In this document: piece after piece, positions 54,562 to 64,000 of the stretch
Layout: the number at the start of each line of letters is the position of its first letter
Numbering within the stretch: position 1 is the first letter of the stretch
From: Tolypothrix sp. FACHB-123
GTDB lineage: Bacteria; Cyanobacteriota; Cyanobacteriia; Cyanobacteriales; Nostocaceae
Length of the DNA: 64,000 nt
Direction: 5' to 3'
Assembly: GCF_014697075.1 (NCBI RefSeq)
Contig: NZ_JACJRE010000033.1
Span: 1 to 64,000 of the forward strand
Translations under genes and position numbers: made by a program
Notes under the pieces: model-generated
The model's database searches: none
Seen by the model: the letters and a program-made list of their open reading frames with translations, nothing else
What the model was told of the DNA's origin: nothing

Positions 54562-55491
54562 ATGGATTTACTGCGATCGCTACCATTAGGACTGTACCTA
54601 GAAGAACCACAAACTTGGCTGCATAGAATTGACCCCAGAGTCAAGTTTGCTTGGTTGATGAGTTTTCTCACAAGTTATACTTTTGCGCGGAATGAATGGC
54701 GCATACTTTTGGTAACGCTATTAATTTTAGTTACCCTCATCGCCAGAATTCCCCGCCGTGTATGGCAACAGCAAATGGGTTGGTTATTAGTCTTAGCTTT
54801 TTTTGTTTTTACCATAGCAGCTATCAGTCCAGATGGGTTGGGGATCAACTATCAACAACGCTTACCCGCCACCGAACAAGTTCTCAGCCCGCAATCAACT
54901 ACCACGAATAACGCCAAGGTTGATGAAAAAGCAGTATTTGGGAATAAAGAATATAAATACGTAATATTTAGCCAAGGGCCTGTGAAAGTTAACCGCCGTT
55001 CCTTAGATTTGGCTGTGCGGTTGAGTACAATTTTGTTTACAGTAATTTACAGCACTAACCTTTATCTGCTGACAACCGCACCCGAAGAAATCACCGCCGG
55101 GATGGAAAGCTTAATGCAACCCCTGCGACGCTTAAAGTTACCTGTAACAGAAATTGCTCTAACTTTAACTTTATCCTTGCGCTTTATCCCCCTAGTTTTA
55201 GAAGAAGTCCAGAACCTAATCCGCTCCGTTATGACTAGGGCGATTAATTGGAAAAAGCTGGGAATTAAAGGAGCAGTCAAAGTTTGGATGATTGTCGCCG
55301 AGCGCTTGTTAGAAAATCTCCTCCTCCGAGCAGCGCAAATGGCTAGTGCAATGATGGTACGCGGTTTTACCAGTCCTAACGAGCATCGAGTCCCTTGGCA
55401 TGATTTACGTTTAAAAAGGTGGGATTGGCTAGCCATTGCCACATTAACTCTATTTTGGGGCGTGCGTTTGGCGATCGGTACTGATATCTAA
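54562..55491 (+). CDS. Energy-coupling factor transporter membrane subunit (EcfT/CbiQ-like)
   Basis: Integral membrane protein of ECF-type vitamin or metal uptake systems. From the ATG at 54562 (MDLLRSLPLGLYLEEPQTWL) it has four to five hydrophobic segments and a cytoplasmic region between helices with RAAQMASAMMVRGF, the conserved coupling motif that contacts the ATPases. The energising ATPases and the substrate-binding component are not in the window, so the substrate is unknown. Confidence 0.9.
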   Translation: MDLLRSLPLGLYLEEPQTWLHRIDPRVKFAWLMSFLTSYTFARNEWRILLVTLLILVTLIARIPRRVWQQQMGWLLVLAFFVFTIAAISPDGLGINYQQRLPATEQVLSPQSTTTNNAKVDEKAVFGNKEYKYVIFSQGPVKVNRRSLDLAVRLSTILFTVIYSTNLYLLTTAPEEITAGMESLMQPLRRLKLPVTEIALTLTLSLRFIPLVLEEVQNLIRSVMTRAINWKKLGIKGAVKVWMIVAERLLENLLLRAAQMASAMMVRGFTSPNEHRVPWHDLRLKRWDWLAIATLTLFWGVRLAIGTDI

Positions 55492-56087
55492 GAACTATTT
55501 CCGAACTTAGCAAATTTGTCAGCAGGGAAAGTAGAGGAAGAATCATCTGATTTATTGGTTTCGTAGATAACAGACATTAGAGATTTATTACCCTGCTCCC
55601 CTGCTCCTCATGAGAAATTGCCACAGGTCTTGCCGCAGATAGCGATCGTGAGCCAGAATGGGGTGAATCTCTGCACAAAGCTCCATGACAAATAATGGCA
55701 CTCAACATAATCATGCTGAATTAATGAATATTGTACCTTTGACCATAATGCGCCAATAGACAGAAATTATGGCAGCATAGAGAGAGGCTTATGCAAAAAC
55801 CAGTCTGACGGCGCATTACCTGCCGTTCTTAACTCCAAACAGGATGGCAGAGCCGATTGCTGAATCGCACCTGAAGTGCAAGTTCCAATAGACCGAATCG
55901 CCACTAGTAGCATCATCTCTCTATGAGTAACTAGATCAAGGTCTTCACAGCTGCCATTCAACAGCAAAACTTATTGAATTTCGCATAAATTTGCACAAAT
56001 ATTCTGGCGAAAGTCCCTTATCATCGTCTGAATGTTGTTACGAAAACTGCGAAAAGATATATTACAGACGCTTACCTTGATTATTAA
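55492..56087. other. Long intergenic stretch before pipX
   Basis: About 600 bases. A minus-strand frame at 55767-55967 (66 codons, MLLNGSCEDLDLVTHREMML...) is open and its composition is not simple, but I see no ribosome site or family match. It could be a small protein or part of a structured RNA. Nothing else supportable. Confidence 0.4.
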
Positions 56088-56366
56088 ATGAATCCCGAAA
56101 ACGCAGAAACTTACATTAATCATCCAACTTGGGGCTTACTTTACAGAATCTGTATGGTTGATGAGACCCAGGATCTGTTCACTACACTTTATGCCCAACG
56201 CTTATTTTTTTTAGTAGCAAATGACATCAAAGGTATAAAATTTCAGCCTATAGGTCGCACCGAAGCCAGAATGATGTTGGAAAATCGCTTACGGACTCTG
56301 CGTCGCACAGGGCAGTTACAGGAGTACGATCAGCTTCAGAGTGTTTTCCAACGCACATTCCAATGA
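56088..56366 (+). CDS. pipX: PII-interacting protein X
   Basis: 92 residues with a Tudor-like N-terminal domain (PTWGLLYRICMVDETQDLFTT...) and two helices. PipX is a coactivator of NtcA under nitrogen limitation and is sequestered by PII when nitrogen is plentiful. It overlaps pipY by 4 bp, as in other cyanobacteria. Confidence 0.95.
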   Translation: MNPENAETYINHPTWGLLYRICMVDETQDLFTTLYAQRLFFLVANDIKGIKFQPIGRTEARMMLENRLRTLRRTGQLQEYDQLQSVFQRTFQ

Positions 56367-57043
56367 CTAGTTCGATTAGCGAACGTATTACTCAAATTCG
56401 CTCCTCCCTCCCCGATTCAGTTCGCTTGATTGCTGTCAGCAAAACGGTTCCTGCGGACAAGATCCGCGCCGCCTATGCCGCAGGAATACGTGATTTTGGT
56501 GAAAGCCGAATTCAAGAAGCCGCTAGTAAACAAGCTCAGTTACAAGACTTGTCTGATATTACCTGGCACTTTATTGGACATTTACAAAGCAATAAAGCCA
56601 AGAAAGCCCTAGAGCAATTTCAATGGATTCACTCTGTAGATAATTTGCAACTGGCACAGCGCTTAAATAACTTAGCGCCACAGTTGGGAGTGAATCCCCA
56701 AATTTGCCTGCAAGTCAAGATTCTCCCCGATCCCAACAAATCAGGCTGGACTGTACCCCAACTGTTAGCCGATTTACCTGTAATTAATCAATATAAAAAT
56801 TTACAAATTCAAGGTTTGATGACAATTCCGCCGTTGGGGTTAAACAAAGCAGAAGTTTTTGATGTATTTAATAGCACTTCAAACCTAGCGAAAACCATTA
56901 GAGATCAGAACTGGTCGCATATCCCAATGCCGCACCTATCGATGGGGATGTCAGGTGACTACGAAATTGCCGTAGCAGCAGGTGCAACGATGGTAAGGTT
57001 AGGAACCATCTTGTTCGGGGATCGCCCTGATAGCGTGAATTAA
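56363..57043 (+). CDS. pipY: PLP-binding homeostasis protein PipY (YggS family)
   Basis: 226 residues of the COG0325 family. PLP lysine in LIAVSKTVP (about residue 27), with FGESRIQEA and HFIGHLQSNK, then LSMGMSGDYEIA and the phosphate-binding VRLGTILFG. It has no catalytic acid site and controls vitamin B6 and amino-acid balance. Cotranscribed with pipX. A weak hairpin near 57056-57091 may end the transcript. Confidence 0.95.
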   Translation: MTSSISERITQIRSSLPDSVRLIAVSKTVPADKIRAAYAAGIRDFGESRIQEAASKQAQLQDLSDITWHFIGHLQSNKAKKALEQFQWIHSVDNLQLAQRLNNLAPQLGVNPQICLQVKILPDPNKSGWTVPQLLADLPVINQYKNLQIQGLMTIPPLGLNKAEVFDVFNSTSNLAKTIRDQNWSHIPMPHLSMGMSGDYEIAVAAGATMVRLGTILFGDRPDSVN

Positions 57044-57390
57044 TAGCTTGTATCTCTTATATCATCAGCTTTATCCTGCTGTTGATATAAGTTGTCATTT
57101 TTAATATTGCATTGTGTAACAAAATATATATTTTAACAAAAGCCGTACTGAAGAAAAATCAGCTTAGGGTAACTTTCATTTGGAAATACATTAGTATATA
57201 ATCTTGACTCATTATCACGGCTAGGGAGTGTCCAGATAGCTTCCACAGCATCTGTTCCTCACTTAAACCAGTAATAGAAGCTACAGCTAGTAATAAAATT
57301 CTGAATAACCCCTTTGTAGCAATAAAATTCGGCTACACTGATTTATCGCCAGGTAAACATTAAAGTTAATTTGCACCAGGAGCGTAGAAG

Positions 57391-57981
57391 ATGAGCATAT
57401 TTACTAAACTCAGAGATTTTGTCGGACTCAATGAACCTGTAGAATACGAGTACTACGAAGAAGAACCAGAAACCGAAAGCTACCAAAATCTCTATCAAGA
57501 AGAGAATGTGCAACCAGCGCCACCAGAACCGACTCCTCAGAATCGACGTTGGCGGGAACCCATGCCTACAATGGGTAATGATGTAGCAACAGGTTCAAAG
57601 TCAATGGGGAATGTCATAGGTATGCCAGGAGCAATTAACGGAATTTCTGAAGTATTAGTACTTGAACCACGCACCTTTGAAGAAATGCCCCAGGCAATTC
57701 AAGCTTTGCGTGAGCGTAAGTCTGTGGTATTAAATTTAACAATTATGGATCCAGATCAGGCTCAACGGGCAGTAGATTTTGTCGCAGGTGGTACTTACGC
57801 ATTAGATGGACATCAAGAGCGGATTGGCGAAAGTATATTTTTATTTACACCCAGCTGCGTGCAAGTTAGCACTCACGGTGGAGTTATTCATGAAGTACCA
57901 CAACCCCCAGCACGTCCTGCCCGTACCCCAGGTGCAACACCAGTATGGGGCACTGAAACTAACCGGATGGCAGCACAGTAA
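57391..57981 (+). CDS. sepF: Cell-division protein SepF (Cdv2)
   Basis: 196 residues. An N-terminal amphipathic start ([14 protein letters not shown]), an acidic/Pro-rich linker, and the SepF core ([38 protein letters not shown]). It anchors FtsZ to the membrane. The ATG follows AGGAG. The upstream 350 bases hold no gene. Confidence 0.95.
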   Translation: MSIFTKLRDFVGLNEPVEYEYYEEEPETESYQNLYQEENVQPAPPEPTPQNRRWREPMPTMGNDVATGSKSMGNVIGMPGAINGISEVLVLEPRTFEEMPQAIQALRERKSVVLNLTIMDPDQAQRAVDFVAGGTYALDGHQERIGESIFLFTPSCVQVSTHGGVIHEVPQPPARPARTPGATPVWGTETNRMAAQ

Positions 57982-58201
57982 ATTGGGATTAGTCAATAGT
58001 CCAAAGTCAATAGTCAAAATTTCGGCTCCGTGACAGTTAAATCTCGACTTGTTTAGACTTCGCTCAGCAATCATAGCTGAATTTCCACGTAATCGAAAGG
58101 CACTGGCTACAGTTACAGTTAAAGGTAATCAATCTTAACGATTGACAATTAACCCTTGACCATTGACCATTGACTCTTGACAATTGACTAATGACTAATT
58201 A

Positions 58202-59023
58202 ATGACTACTAAATTTGGCTTAATAGGTGGTGGGGTAATGGGAGAAGCGCTGTTATCCCGCCTTATTGCGCGTGGAGTTTATCAACCATCAGAAGTCATC
58301 GTCAGCGAACCCCAGCCGGCAAAACAAAATTTTTTAAAGCAGCAATACGATGTGAATGTGACTACAGATAACCGCCTGGTTTTGGCGCAAAGTCGGGAAG
58401 TTGTGTTGTTAGCAGTTAAGCCTCAAGTATTTAGCGCGATCGCTCAAGAATTAGCAGAAATAATTGAGATAACTGTCAAAGAAAACTCACCTCTAGTTAT
58501 CTCTATTTTAGCGGGTGTGACTTTAAATCAGCTAGAAGCGGCATTTCCCCAATCACCAGTAATTCGTGCCATGCCAAATACACCTGCTACCGTTGGTGCA
58601 GGAATGACAGCCATTTGCTTAGGTGCATACACAACGGTGAAACACCAGCAAATAGCCCAGCAAATTTTTTCCGCAGTTGGGGAAGTCGTAGAAGTAGCCG
58701 AAGGCTTAATGGACGCAGTCACAGGACTTTCGGGAAGCGGCCCGGCTTATGTAGCCTTGATGGTAGAAGCATTAGCTGATGGGGGAGTAGCCGCAGGTTT
58801 ACCAAGAGCGATCGCCAACCAACTCGCCCTACAAACCGTCTTAGGTACAGCCACACTGCTACGTGAAAGCAAAATGCACCCCGCAGAACTCAAAGATAGA
58901 GTTACCAGCCCTGGAGGTACAACCATTGCCGGCATTACCCAACTAGAAAAAGCCGCTTTTCGCTCCGCCTTAATTCAAGCAGTCAAAGCCGCCACAGAGC
59001 GATCGCAAGAATTGGGGAAGTAG
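58202..59023 (+). CDS. proC: Pyrroline-5-carboxylate reductase
   Basis: 273 residues. The final step of proline biosynthesis, NAD(P)H-dependent. Rossmann motif GLIGGGVMGEALLSRL at the start, RAMPNTPATVGAGMT, and the P5CR signature LKDRVTSPGGTTIAGI. Standard length. It follows the pipXY-sepF set, a conserved neighbourhood in Nostocales. Confidence 0.97.
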   Translation: MTTKFGLIGGGVMGEALLSRLIARGVYQPSEVIVSEPQPAKQNFLKQQYDVNVTTDNRLVLAQSREVVLLAVKPQVFSAIAQELAEIIEITVKENSPLVISILAGVTLNQLEAAFPQSPVIRAMPNTPATVGAGMTAICLGAYTTVKHQQIAQQIFSAVGEVVEVAEGLMDAVTGLSGSGPAYVALMVEALADGGVAAGLPRAIANQLALQTVLGTATLLRESKMHPAELKDRVTSPGGTTIAGITQLEKAAFRSALIQAVKAATERSQELGK

Positions 59024-59240
59024 GGGTTAGGGGCTAGGGGCTAGAGGCTAGAGGCTAGGGGCTAGGGGATAAGGGAAGGAAGCAACTAACAAATGACCAA
59101 TGACAAAGCGCAAAGTCTGAGCGGAGGTTTCCTCCGATCAGAACTTTGTAAGAATGCCCAATGCCCAATACCCAATGCCCAATGCCCAATGCCCAATGCC
59201 CAATGCCCAGTACCCAATGCCCAATACCCAATAACAAATG
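59021..59240 (+). repeat. STRR heptamers downstream of proC
   Basis: GGGGCTA-type heptamers (about 59021-59068) are followed by about eleven CAATGCC/CAATACC heptamers (about 59157-59235). No gene lies here; the open frames are repeat artefacts on both strands. Confidence 0.9.
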
Positions 59241-59298
59241 ACAAAGTTGACAATATAGCCGTTAATATAGTAAACAGTCTGGTTGCTAATGTGATTGA

Positions 59299-61971
59299 GT
59301 GAATTATCCCGCATCATCCCCAGAACTTGACCTTGGGTCAATTTTTCCGTTTAATCTGGATCAATTTCAATTAGACGCGATCGCCTCTCTCAATGACGGT
59401 CGGTCTGTAGTTGTTTGTGCGCCCACAGGTTCGGGCAAAACCTTAGTAGGTGAATACGCGATTTATCGTGCTTTGGCGCGAGGTAAGCGGGTATTTTACA
59501 CTACGCCTTTAAAAGCGCTGTCAAATCAAAAATTACGCGACTTTCGCGAGAAATTTGGTTTTGAACAGGTAGGACTTCTAACCGGAGATGCGTCCATTAA
59601 CAGGGATGCGCCGATTCTGGTGATGACCACAGAAATTTTTCGCAATATGCTCTATGGCACGCCCATAGGGCAAGTTGGCATTTCTCTGGTAAATGTGGAA
59701 GCTGTGGTACTCGATGAGTGCCACTACATGAACGATCGCCAACGGGGTACGGTTTGGGAAGAATCGATTATTTATTGTCCCCGGGAAGTGCAATTAGTCG
59801 CCCTTTCAGCTACCGTTGCTAACAGCGATCAACTCACCGATTGGCTAAATCGCGTCCACGGCCCCACTGACCTGATTTACTCCGATTTTCGCCCTGTACC
59901 CCTAGAATTTCACTTTTGTAATCCGAAAGGATTGTTTCCTCTCCTCAACGAGAGTCAAACCAAAATCAGTCCTCGCCTAGCTAATCGGGGAAAAAGAAAA
60001 CCGGGAGACAAAGGTAAAGGCGGTAGGCCAGAAGCTCCCAGCATTATTTATACCTTGAACCACTTACAGCAACGGGATATGTTACCCGCCATTTACTTTA
60101 TTTTCAGCCGGCGAGGTTGTGATAAAGCTGTGGCAGAAGTAGGCGATCTCTGGTTGGTGAATAATGATGAATCTCAGGTATTGCGCCGCCAAATCGATGA
60201 ATTTTTAACCCGCAATCCCGAAGCCGGGCGTTCTGGGCAAATTGCGCCCCTGTATCGGGGAATAGCTGCTCACCACGCCGGCATATTACCAGCTTGGAAA
60301 GTCCTAGTAGAAGAATTATTTCAACAAGGGCTAATTAAAGTAGTATTTGCTACTGAGACCCTAGCGGCAGGAATTAATATGCCCGCCCGCACCACTGTGA
60401 TCTCTACCCTTTCCAAACGTACCGACACCGGACACCGCCTGCTCAATGCTTCTGAATTCCTGCAAATGGCGGGACGGGCTGGGCGGCGAGGTATGGATTT
60501 ACAAGGTCATGTGGTCACAGTCCAAACTCCTTTTGAAGGGGCGAAAGAAGCGGCATATTTAGCTACATCTAAACCTGACCCCTTGGTAAGCCAATTTACT
60601 CCTAGTTACGGGATGGTACTTAACTTACTGCAAACCCACACCTTGGAGGAAACCAGAGAGCTAATAGAACGCAGTTTTGGCCAGTATATGGCGACGCTGC
60701 ATTTAAGACCCAATTACGAGGAAATTGACGAGCTACAAGCCGAATTAGCTCGACTTCAGGAGCAAATCGCCGCCGTTGATGAAAATGAACTGGCTGTGTA
60801 TGAAAAATTGCGCCAACGCCTGAAAGTAGAAAAGCAAATTTTGAAAACTCTGCAACAACAAGCCCAGGAAGACCGCCAAGAGCAATTAGGAATGATGTTA
60901 GGGTTTGCGGTTTCCGGGACATTGCTAAGTTTAAAAGGCAAAAATATCACAGTTTCTGCGCCAATTGCCGCCGTATTGGTTGGTAAAAGTTCCGGTTCTG
61001 AGCAATCTACTTGCTTGGTATGCTTAGGCAAGGATAATCGCTGGTATGTAGCTGCGACAGAGGATATTGTCGATTTGTATGCGGAATTACCCAGAATTGA
61101 TATTCCATCTGAGATTTTGCCACCACCGGAGCTAATTTTTAAACCAGGACAAATTCAGGTTGGCGATCGCCAAACAGCAATCATTGCCCAACAAATCCCT
61201 GAACCAGGTGAGTCTTTATATATACCGCCAGAGGTAGCAGAACAACTGAGTCGGGTAACAGCGGTTCAAGAACAATTAGAAGCCCATCCGATTTATAAAT
61301 CCGGCAATGTCGGCTCTATTTTCAAACGTAAGGCGCGTTATGTAGAATTAGAAGCCGAATTACAATTGTTACAAGAACATGTAGAGCAACAATCCCGACA
61401 TCACTGGGAAGAGTTTCTCAATTTAATTGAAATTTTGCAACACTTTGGCTGTTTAGATAACTTAGTCCCCACACCTTTAGGACAAGTTGCCGCAGCCATT
61501 CGGGGAGAAAATGAATTATGGCTGGGTTTGGTACTTGCTAGCGGTGAATTTGACCAATTAGATCCGCACCATTTAGCTGCTGCTGTAGCTGCTTTGGTGA
61601 CAGAAACGCCTCGCCCAGATAGTAAAGTCCGTTTTGATTTGAGCAATCAAGTTGTTGATGCTTTAGCAAAACTGCGGGGAATTCGTCGCCAGATGTTTCA
61701 AATGCAGCGGCGGTATAATGTAGCACTGCCTATTTGGTTAGAATTTGAGTTAATTGCTTTGGTAGAAAAATGGGCGTTGGGGATCGAGTGGACAGAACTA
61801 TGTGAAAATACCACCTTAGATGAGGGTGATGTGGTAAGAATATTACGCCGGACTTTGGATTTATTATCCCAAATTCCTCACGTACCTAATTTACCAGAGT
61901 CACTGCTACGTAATGCTTACCGTGCCATTCAGTTAATTGATCGCTTCCCTGTAAATGAAGTAGTAGAATAA
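59299..61971 (+). CDS. Ski2-like DEAD/DEAH-box RNA helicase
   Basis: 890 residues from a GTG start at 59299. Walker [13 protein letters not shown] in [18 protein letters not shown], and [10 protein letters not shown] in domain 2, followed by a DSHCT-type C-terminal domain. Close to the Ski2/Mtr4 family of RNA-remodelling helicases. In cyanobacteria its substrates are not defined. It overlaps no other gene and appears intact. Confidence 0.93.
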   Translation: MNYPASSPELDLGSIFPFNLDQFQLDAIASLNDGRSVVVCAPTGSGKTLVGEYAIYRALARGKRVFYTTPLKALSNQKLRDFREKFGFEQVGLLTGDASINRDAPILVMTTEIFRNMLYGTPIGQVGISLVNVEAVVLDECHYMNDRQRGTVWEESIIYCPREVQLVALSATVANSDQLTDWLNRVHGPTDLIYSDFRPVPLEFHFCNPKGLFPLLNESQTKISPRLANRGKRKPGDKGKGGRPEAPSIIYTLNHLQQRDMLPAIYFIFSRRGCDKAVAEVGDLWLVNNDESQVLRRQIDEFLTRNPEAGRSGQIAPLYRGIAAHHAGILPAWKVLVEELFQQGLIKVVFATETLAAGINMPARTTVISTLSKRTDTGHRLLNASEFLQMAGRAGRRGMDLQGHVVTVQTPFEGAKEAAYLATSKPDPLVSQFTPSYGMVLNLLQTHTLEETRELIERSFGQYMATLHLRPNYEEIDELQAELARLQEQIAAVDENELAVYEKLRQRLKVEKQILKTLQQQAQEDRQEQLGMMLGFAVSGTLLSLKGKNITVSAPIAAVLVGKSSGSEQSTCLVCLGKDNRWYVAATEDIVDLYAELPRIDIPSEILPPPELIFKPGQIQVGDRQTAIIAQQIPEPGESLYIPPEVAEQLSRVTAVQEQLEAHPIYKSGNVGSIFKRKARYVELEAELQLLQEHVEQQSRHHWEEFLNLIEILQHFGCLDNLVPTPLGQVAAAIRGENELWLGLVLASGEFDQLDPHHLAAAVAALVTETPRPDSKVRFDLSNQVVDALAKLRGIRRQMFQMQRRYNVALPIWLEFELIALVEKWALGIEWTELCENTTLDEGDVVRILRRTLDLLSQIPHVPNLPESLLRNAYRAIQLIDRFPVNEVVE

Positions 61972-61976
61972 ACTGG

Positions 61977-63782
61977 CTAAACTTTCGTCTGTCTCTGTTC
62001 TTGGGGAATGACGATCGCAAATTCTGTATGGCCGGGAGTAGAATAGCATTCAATTTGTCCTTGATGTCTGTCCACGATAATTTGATAGCTAATAGACAAG
62101 CCTAAACCCGTACCTTTACCAATCTCTTTAGTAGTAAAGAAAGGGTCAAATAGACGATTGCTAACTGTTTCGCTCATTCCCGGGCCATTGTCGATAATCC
62201 GAATGACAATTGAAGATTGAGAATTGGAGATATCAGCTTGTTCTCCAATCTCAATACTTGCATCTCCCTGTCTAAATTCAGTAAAGATAGTAATCTGGTT
62301 AGGGTTGGCTAAGATTTCCTCAGGCGATCGCTTTTGATTATACTCTTCCAAAGCATCTATAGCATTCACAATAATATTCATAAATACTTGGTTGAGTTGT
62401 CCTGCATAGCATTCTACTAAAGGTAACTGACCGTATTCTTTGATGACTTCAATTGGTGGAGAACCAGTTTTCGGTTTCAGGCGATGTTGGAGAATCATCA
62501 AAGTACTATCTAAACCATCATGAATATTTACCTCTTTGACTTCCGCTTCATCTAAGCGTGAAAAAGTCCTAAGAGATAAAACAATTTCTCGAATCCGGTT
62601 AGCGCCTACTTTCATAGAAGCTAACAGTTTTGGTAAATCATCAAAAATAAAATCAATATCTATCGCTTCAATTTCTGATTGCAATGTAGAGTTGGGATTA
62701 GGGTAATGTCGCTGATAACATTGCAGTAAATAAAGTAAATCTTCTACATATTCAGTAGCGGGGTTGATATTACCGTAAATGAAATTAACCGGATTATTAA
62801 TTTCATGAGCAACACCAGCTACAAGCTGACCCAAACTAGACATTTTCTCGCTTTGAATTAGCTGTCTTTGGGTTTGCTGCAATTTTTGTAAAGTCTGTTC
62901 TAATTTTTCTTTTTCTTGAATTAAAGCAATAGTGCGTTGTTGTACTCGCGTTTCTAAATACTGATTGGCTTGCGCTAATCGACTTAAAGCTTCTTGTAGA
63001 GAGAATTCTGTTTGTTTGCGACCGCTAATATCAATAATGAACCCAAGTAATTGTATTACTTTACCTCCAGAACGCACAATATTGACAATATCTTTGACCC
63101 AAATCCAGTTACCATCAGCAGTTAATAAGCGATATTCAATTATATAATCATCTTCTGTTTTCGATTTTAGTTGATGGTATTCAAGCACTAAAGACCTATC
63201 TTCTGGATGAATGTGGAAATACCAGAATTCTGGTTGATACCAATCTTCTAATTTATAACCAAATAAATCTATTGCTTGTGGCCCGACATAGGTAAACTGG
63301 TGATTATTTGGCTCGGCTTCCCAAGGTACTAATTTTACACCTTCTACCAGTCGCTTTAATCGTTGCTGAGTTTGTGCTAAATCTTTTTCTGTATGCTTGC
63401 GTAAGGTAATATCATTGGCAATTACAGCATATTGGCTAGTAATACCTTCTGAATTATGAATAGGGAGAACATCTACTAGTAACCAATGCTCTTTTTGCTG
63501 CTTTGATAAATAAGAAATTTCAAATTTAAAATTTTCACTTTTTAATAATTGTTCGTGAATATAAGCTGGCTGAATATTACTCTGAAAATTATCATCCAGG
63601 ACAGTAAAAAACTTTTTTCCGATTAATAAATCAGTGCTAATATTTGCCAGGTTAGCAAATGCTTCATTTACCCATTGAATGCGTCCAGATCTATCAGTTA
63701 ATGCCATTAATAAATCAGCACGATTTGCTAAGGCATTAAACATAGTTAAAGGTAAATTAACCGAGTTAACTACCATGCTCAT
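61977..63782 (-). CDS. PAS-domain sensor histidine kinase
   Basis: 601 residues. Two to three PAS/PAC regions (about 15-260; LLGFIIDISGRKQTEFSL ends the last), a coiled coil, and the phosphoacceptor His in GQLVAGVAHEINNPVNFIYG (about 325-345). The HATPase follows, with N box (NIIVNAIDALEEYN), DNGPGM and GKGTGLGLSI. No membrane segment, so a cytosolic sensor. No response regulator is seen in the window. Confidence 0.92.
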   Translation of the reverse strand: MSMVVNSVNLPLTMFNALANRADLLMALTDRSGRIQWVNEAFANLANISTDLLIGKKFFTVLDDNFQSNIQPAYIHEQLLKSENFKFEISYLSKQQKEHWLLVDVLPIHNSEGITSQYAVIANDITLRKHTEKDLAQTQQRLKRLVEGVKLVPWEAEPNNHQFTYVGPQAIDLFGYKLEDWYQPEFWYFHIHPEDRSLVLEYHQLKSKTEDDYIIEYRLLTADGNWIWVKDIVNIVRSGGKVIQLLGFIIDISGRKQTEFSLQEALSRLAQANQYLETRVQQRTIALIQEKEKLEQTLQKLQQTQRQLIQSEKMSSLGQLVAGVAHEINNPVNFIYGNINPATEYVEDLLYLLQCYQRHYPNPNSTLQSEIEAIDIDFIFDDLPKLLASMKVGANRIREIVLSLRTFSRLDEAEVKEVNIHDGLDSTLMILQHRLKPKTGSPPIEVIKEYGQLPLVECYAGQLNQVFMNIIVNAIDALEEYNQKRSPEEILANPNQITIFTEFRQGDASIEIGEQADISNSQSSIVIRIIDNGPGMSETVSNRLFDPFFTTKEIGKGTGLGLSISYQIIVDRHQGQIECYSTPGHTEFAIVIPQEQRQTKV

Positions 63783-64000
63783 AACTCCTGTAGCCAGAAT
63801 TAGAGAGCATCGCGTCTCTCCGCTACATAAACTAAAATTGCCATTTGGCTACGACAGGAATTACCAGTACAAAGAATTAAGAGCGTAGGTAGTCCCATAT
63901 TATTTATTTAGTAATAAATATTACTAAAAATCTTAGCTTTACAAACTACAGTTGCCGTCAGGGAAAATACACAAAGCTATAATTTTAATCGATGGTAGCT
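63783..64000. other. Upstream region of the histidine kinase gene
   Basis: About 220 bases up to the window edge, with no supportable gene. It is AT-rich near 63900-63930 (TTATTTATTTAGTAATAAATATTA-like), which may include the minus-strand promoter of the kinase. Confidence 0.4.

Noticed and set aside
59055-59341. Overlapping short frames around the CAATGCC repeats
   Set aside because: They translate heptamer repeats in several frames on both strands; low-complexity artefacts.

Overview
The window is cyanobacterial, most likely from a filamentous heterocyst-forming lineage (Nostoc/Calothrix/Scytonema type). The evidence is the frequent HIP1 octamer GCGATCGC, heptameric short tandem repeats between genes, and the chromosomal order pipX-pipY-sepF-proC on the right. 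The exact species cannot be read from the sequence.

Bases 1-44823 are two type V-K CRISPR-associated transposons (CASTs) in tandem, stacked against the 3' end of a tRNA-Thr(UGU) gene. CAST-2 (26590-44823) looks nearly complete: a left end with six TnsB-site repeats, tnsB-tnsC-tniQ, cargo, a small Arc-type regulator divergent from cas12k, cas12k, tracrRNA, a short CRISPR array, a truncated repeat-spacer unit whose 17-nt guide matches the neighbouring tRNA-Thr next to a GTA PAM, and a right end finishing in TGTACA three bases from the tRNA. CAST-1 (1-26589) is an older, damaged relative. It keeps a 3' remnant of tnsB, tnsC (Walker-B Glu replaced by Asn), tniQ, a large cargo, its own Arc regulator and a cas12k cut off near its C-terminus exactly where the left end of CAST-2 begins. 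CAST-1 lost its CRISPR array and right end, and CAST-2 lost its left TGTACA. The join lies in a TGTCA microhomology.

CAST-1 cargo is a defence island: an nSTAND NTPase followed (after an apparent frameshift) by TPR-like repeats, a CHAT protease that shares a glycine-rich amyloid-signalling-like motif with the NTPase, a NACHT protein with 14 WD40 repeats, a pair of dynamin-like GTPases, and a type I restriction operon hsdM-hsdS-PDDEXK nuclease-hsdR. CAST-2 cargo holds an Xre-type and a MerR-type regulator, a Cas2/VapD-like (SinR) gene with a small partner, and a second type I restriction locus. In that locus a TauD-like 2-oxoglutarate oxygenase and a putative HEPN/zinc-ribbon protein sit between hsdR and hsdM.

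Bases 44824-64000 are chromosomal backbone: tRNA-Thr, argF, lexA, a DEAH helicase with a small gene and a DndD-like ATPase, a secreted thermonuclease, a Uma2 nuclease, der, an EcfT/CbiQ transporter subunit, pipX, pipY, sepF, proC, a Ski2-like RNA helicase and a PAS histidine kinase. The spaces between genes hold STRR heptamers and 63-bp palindromic elements.
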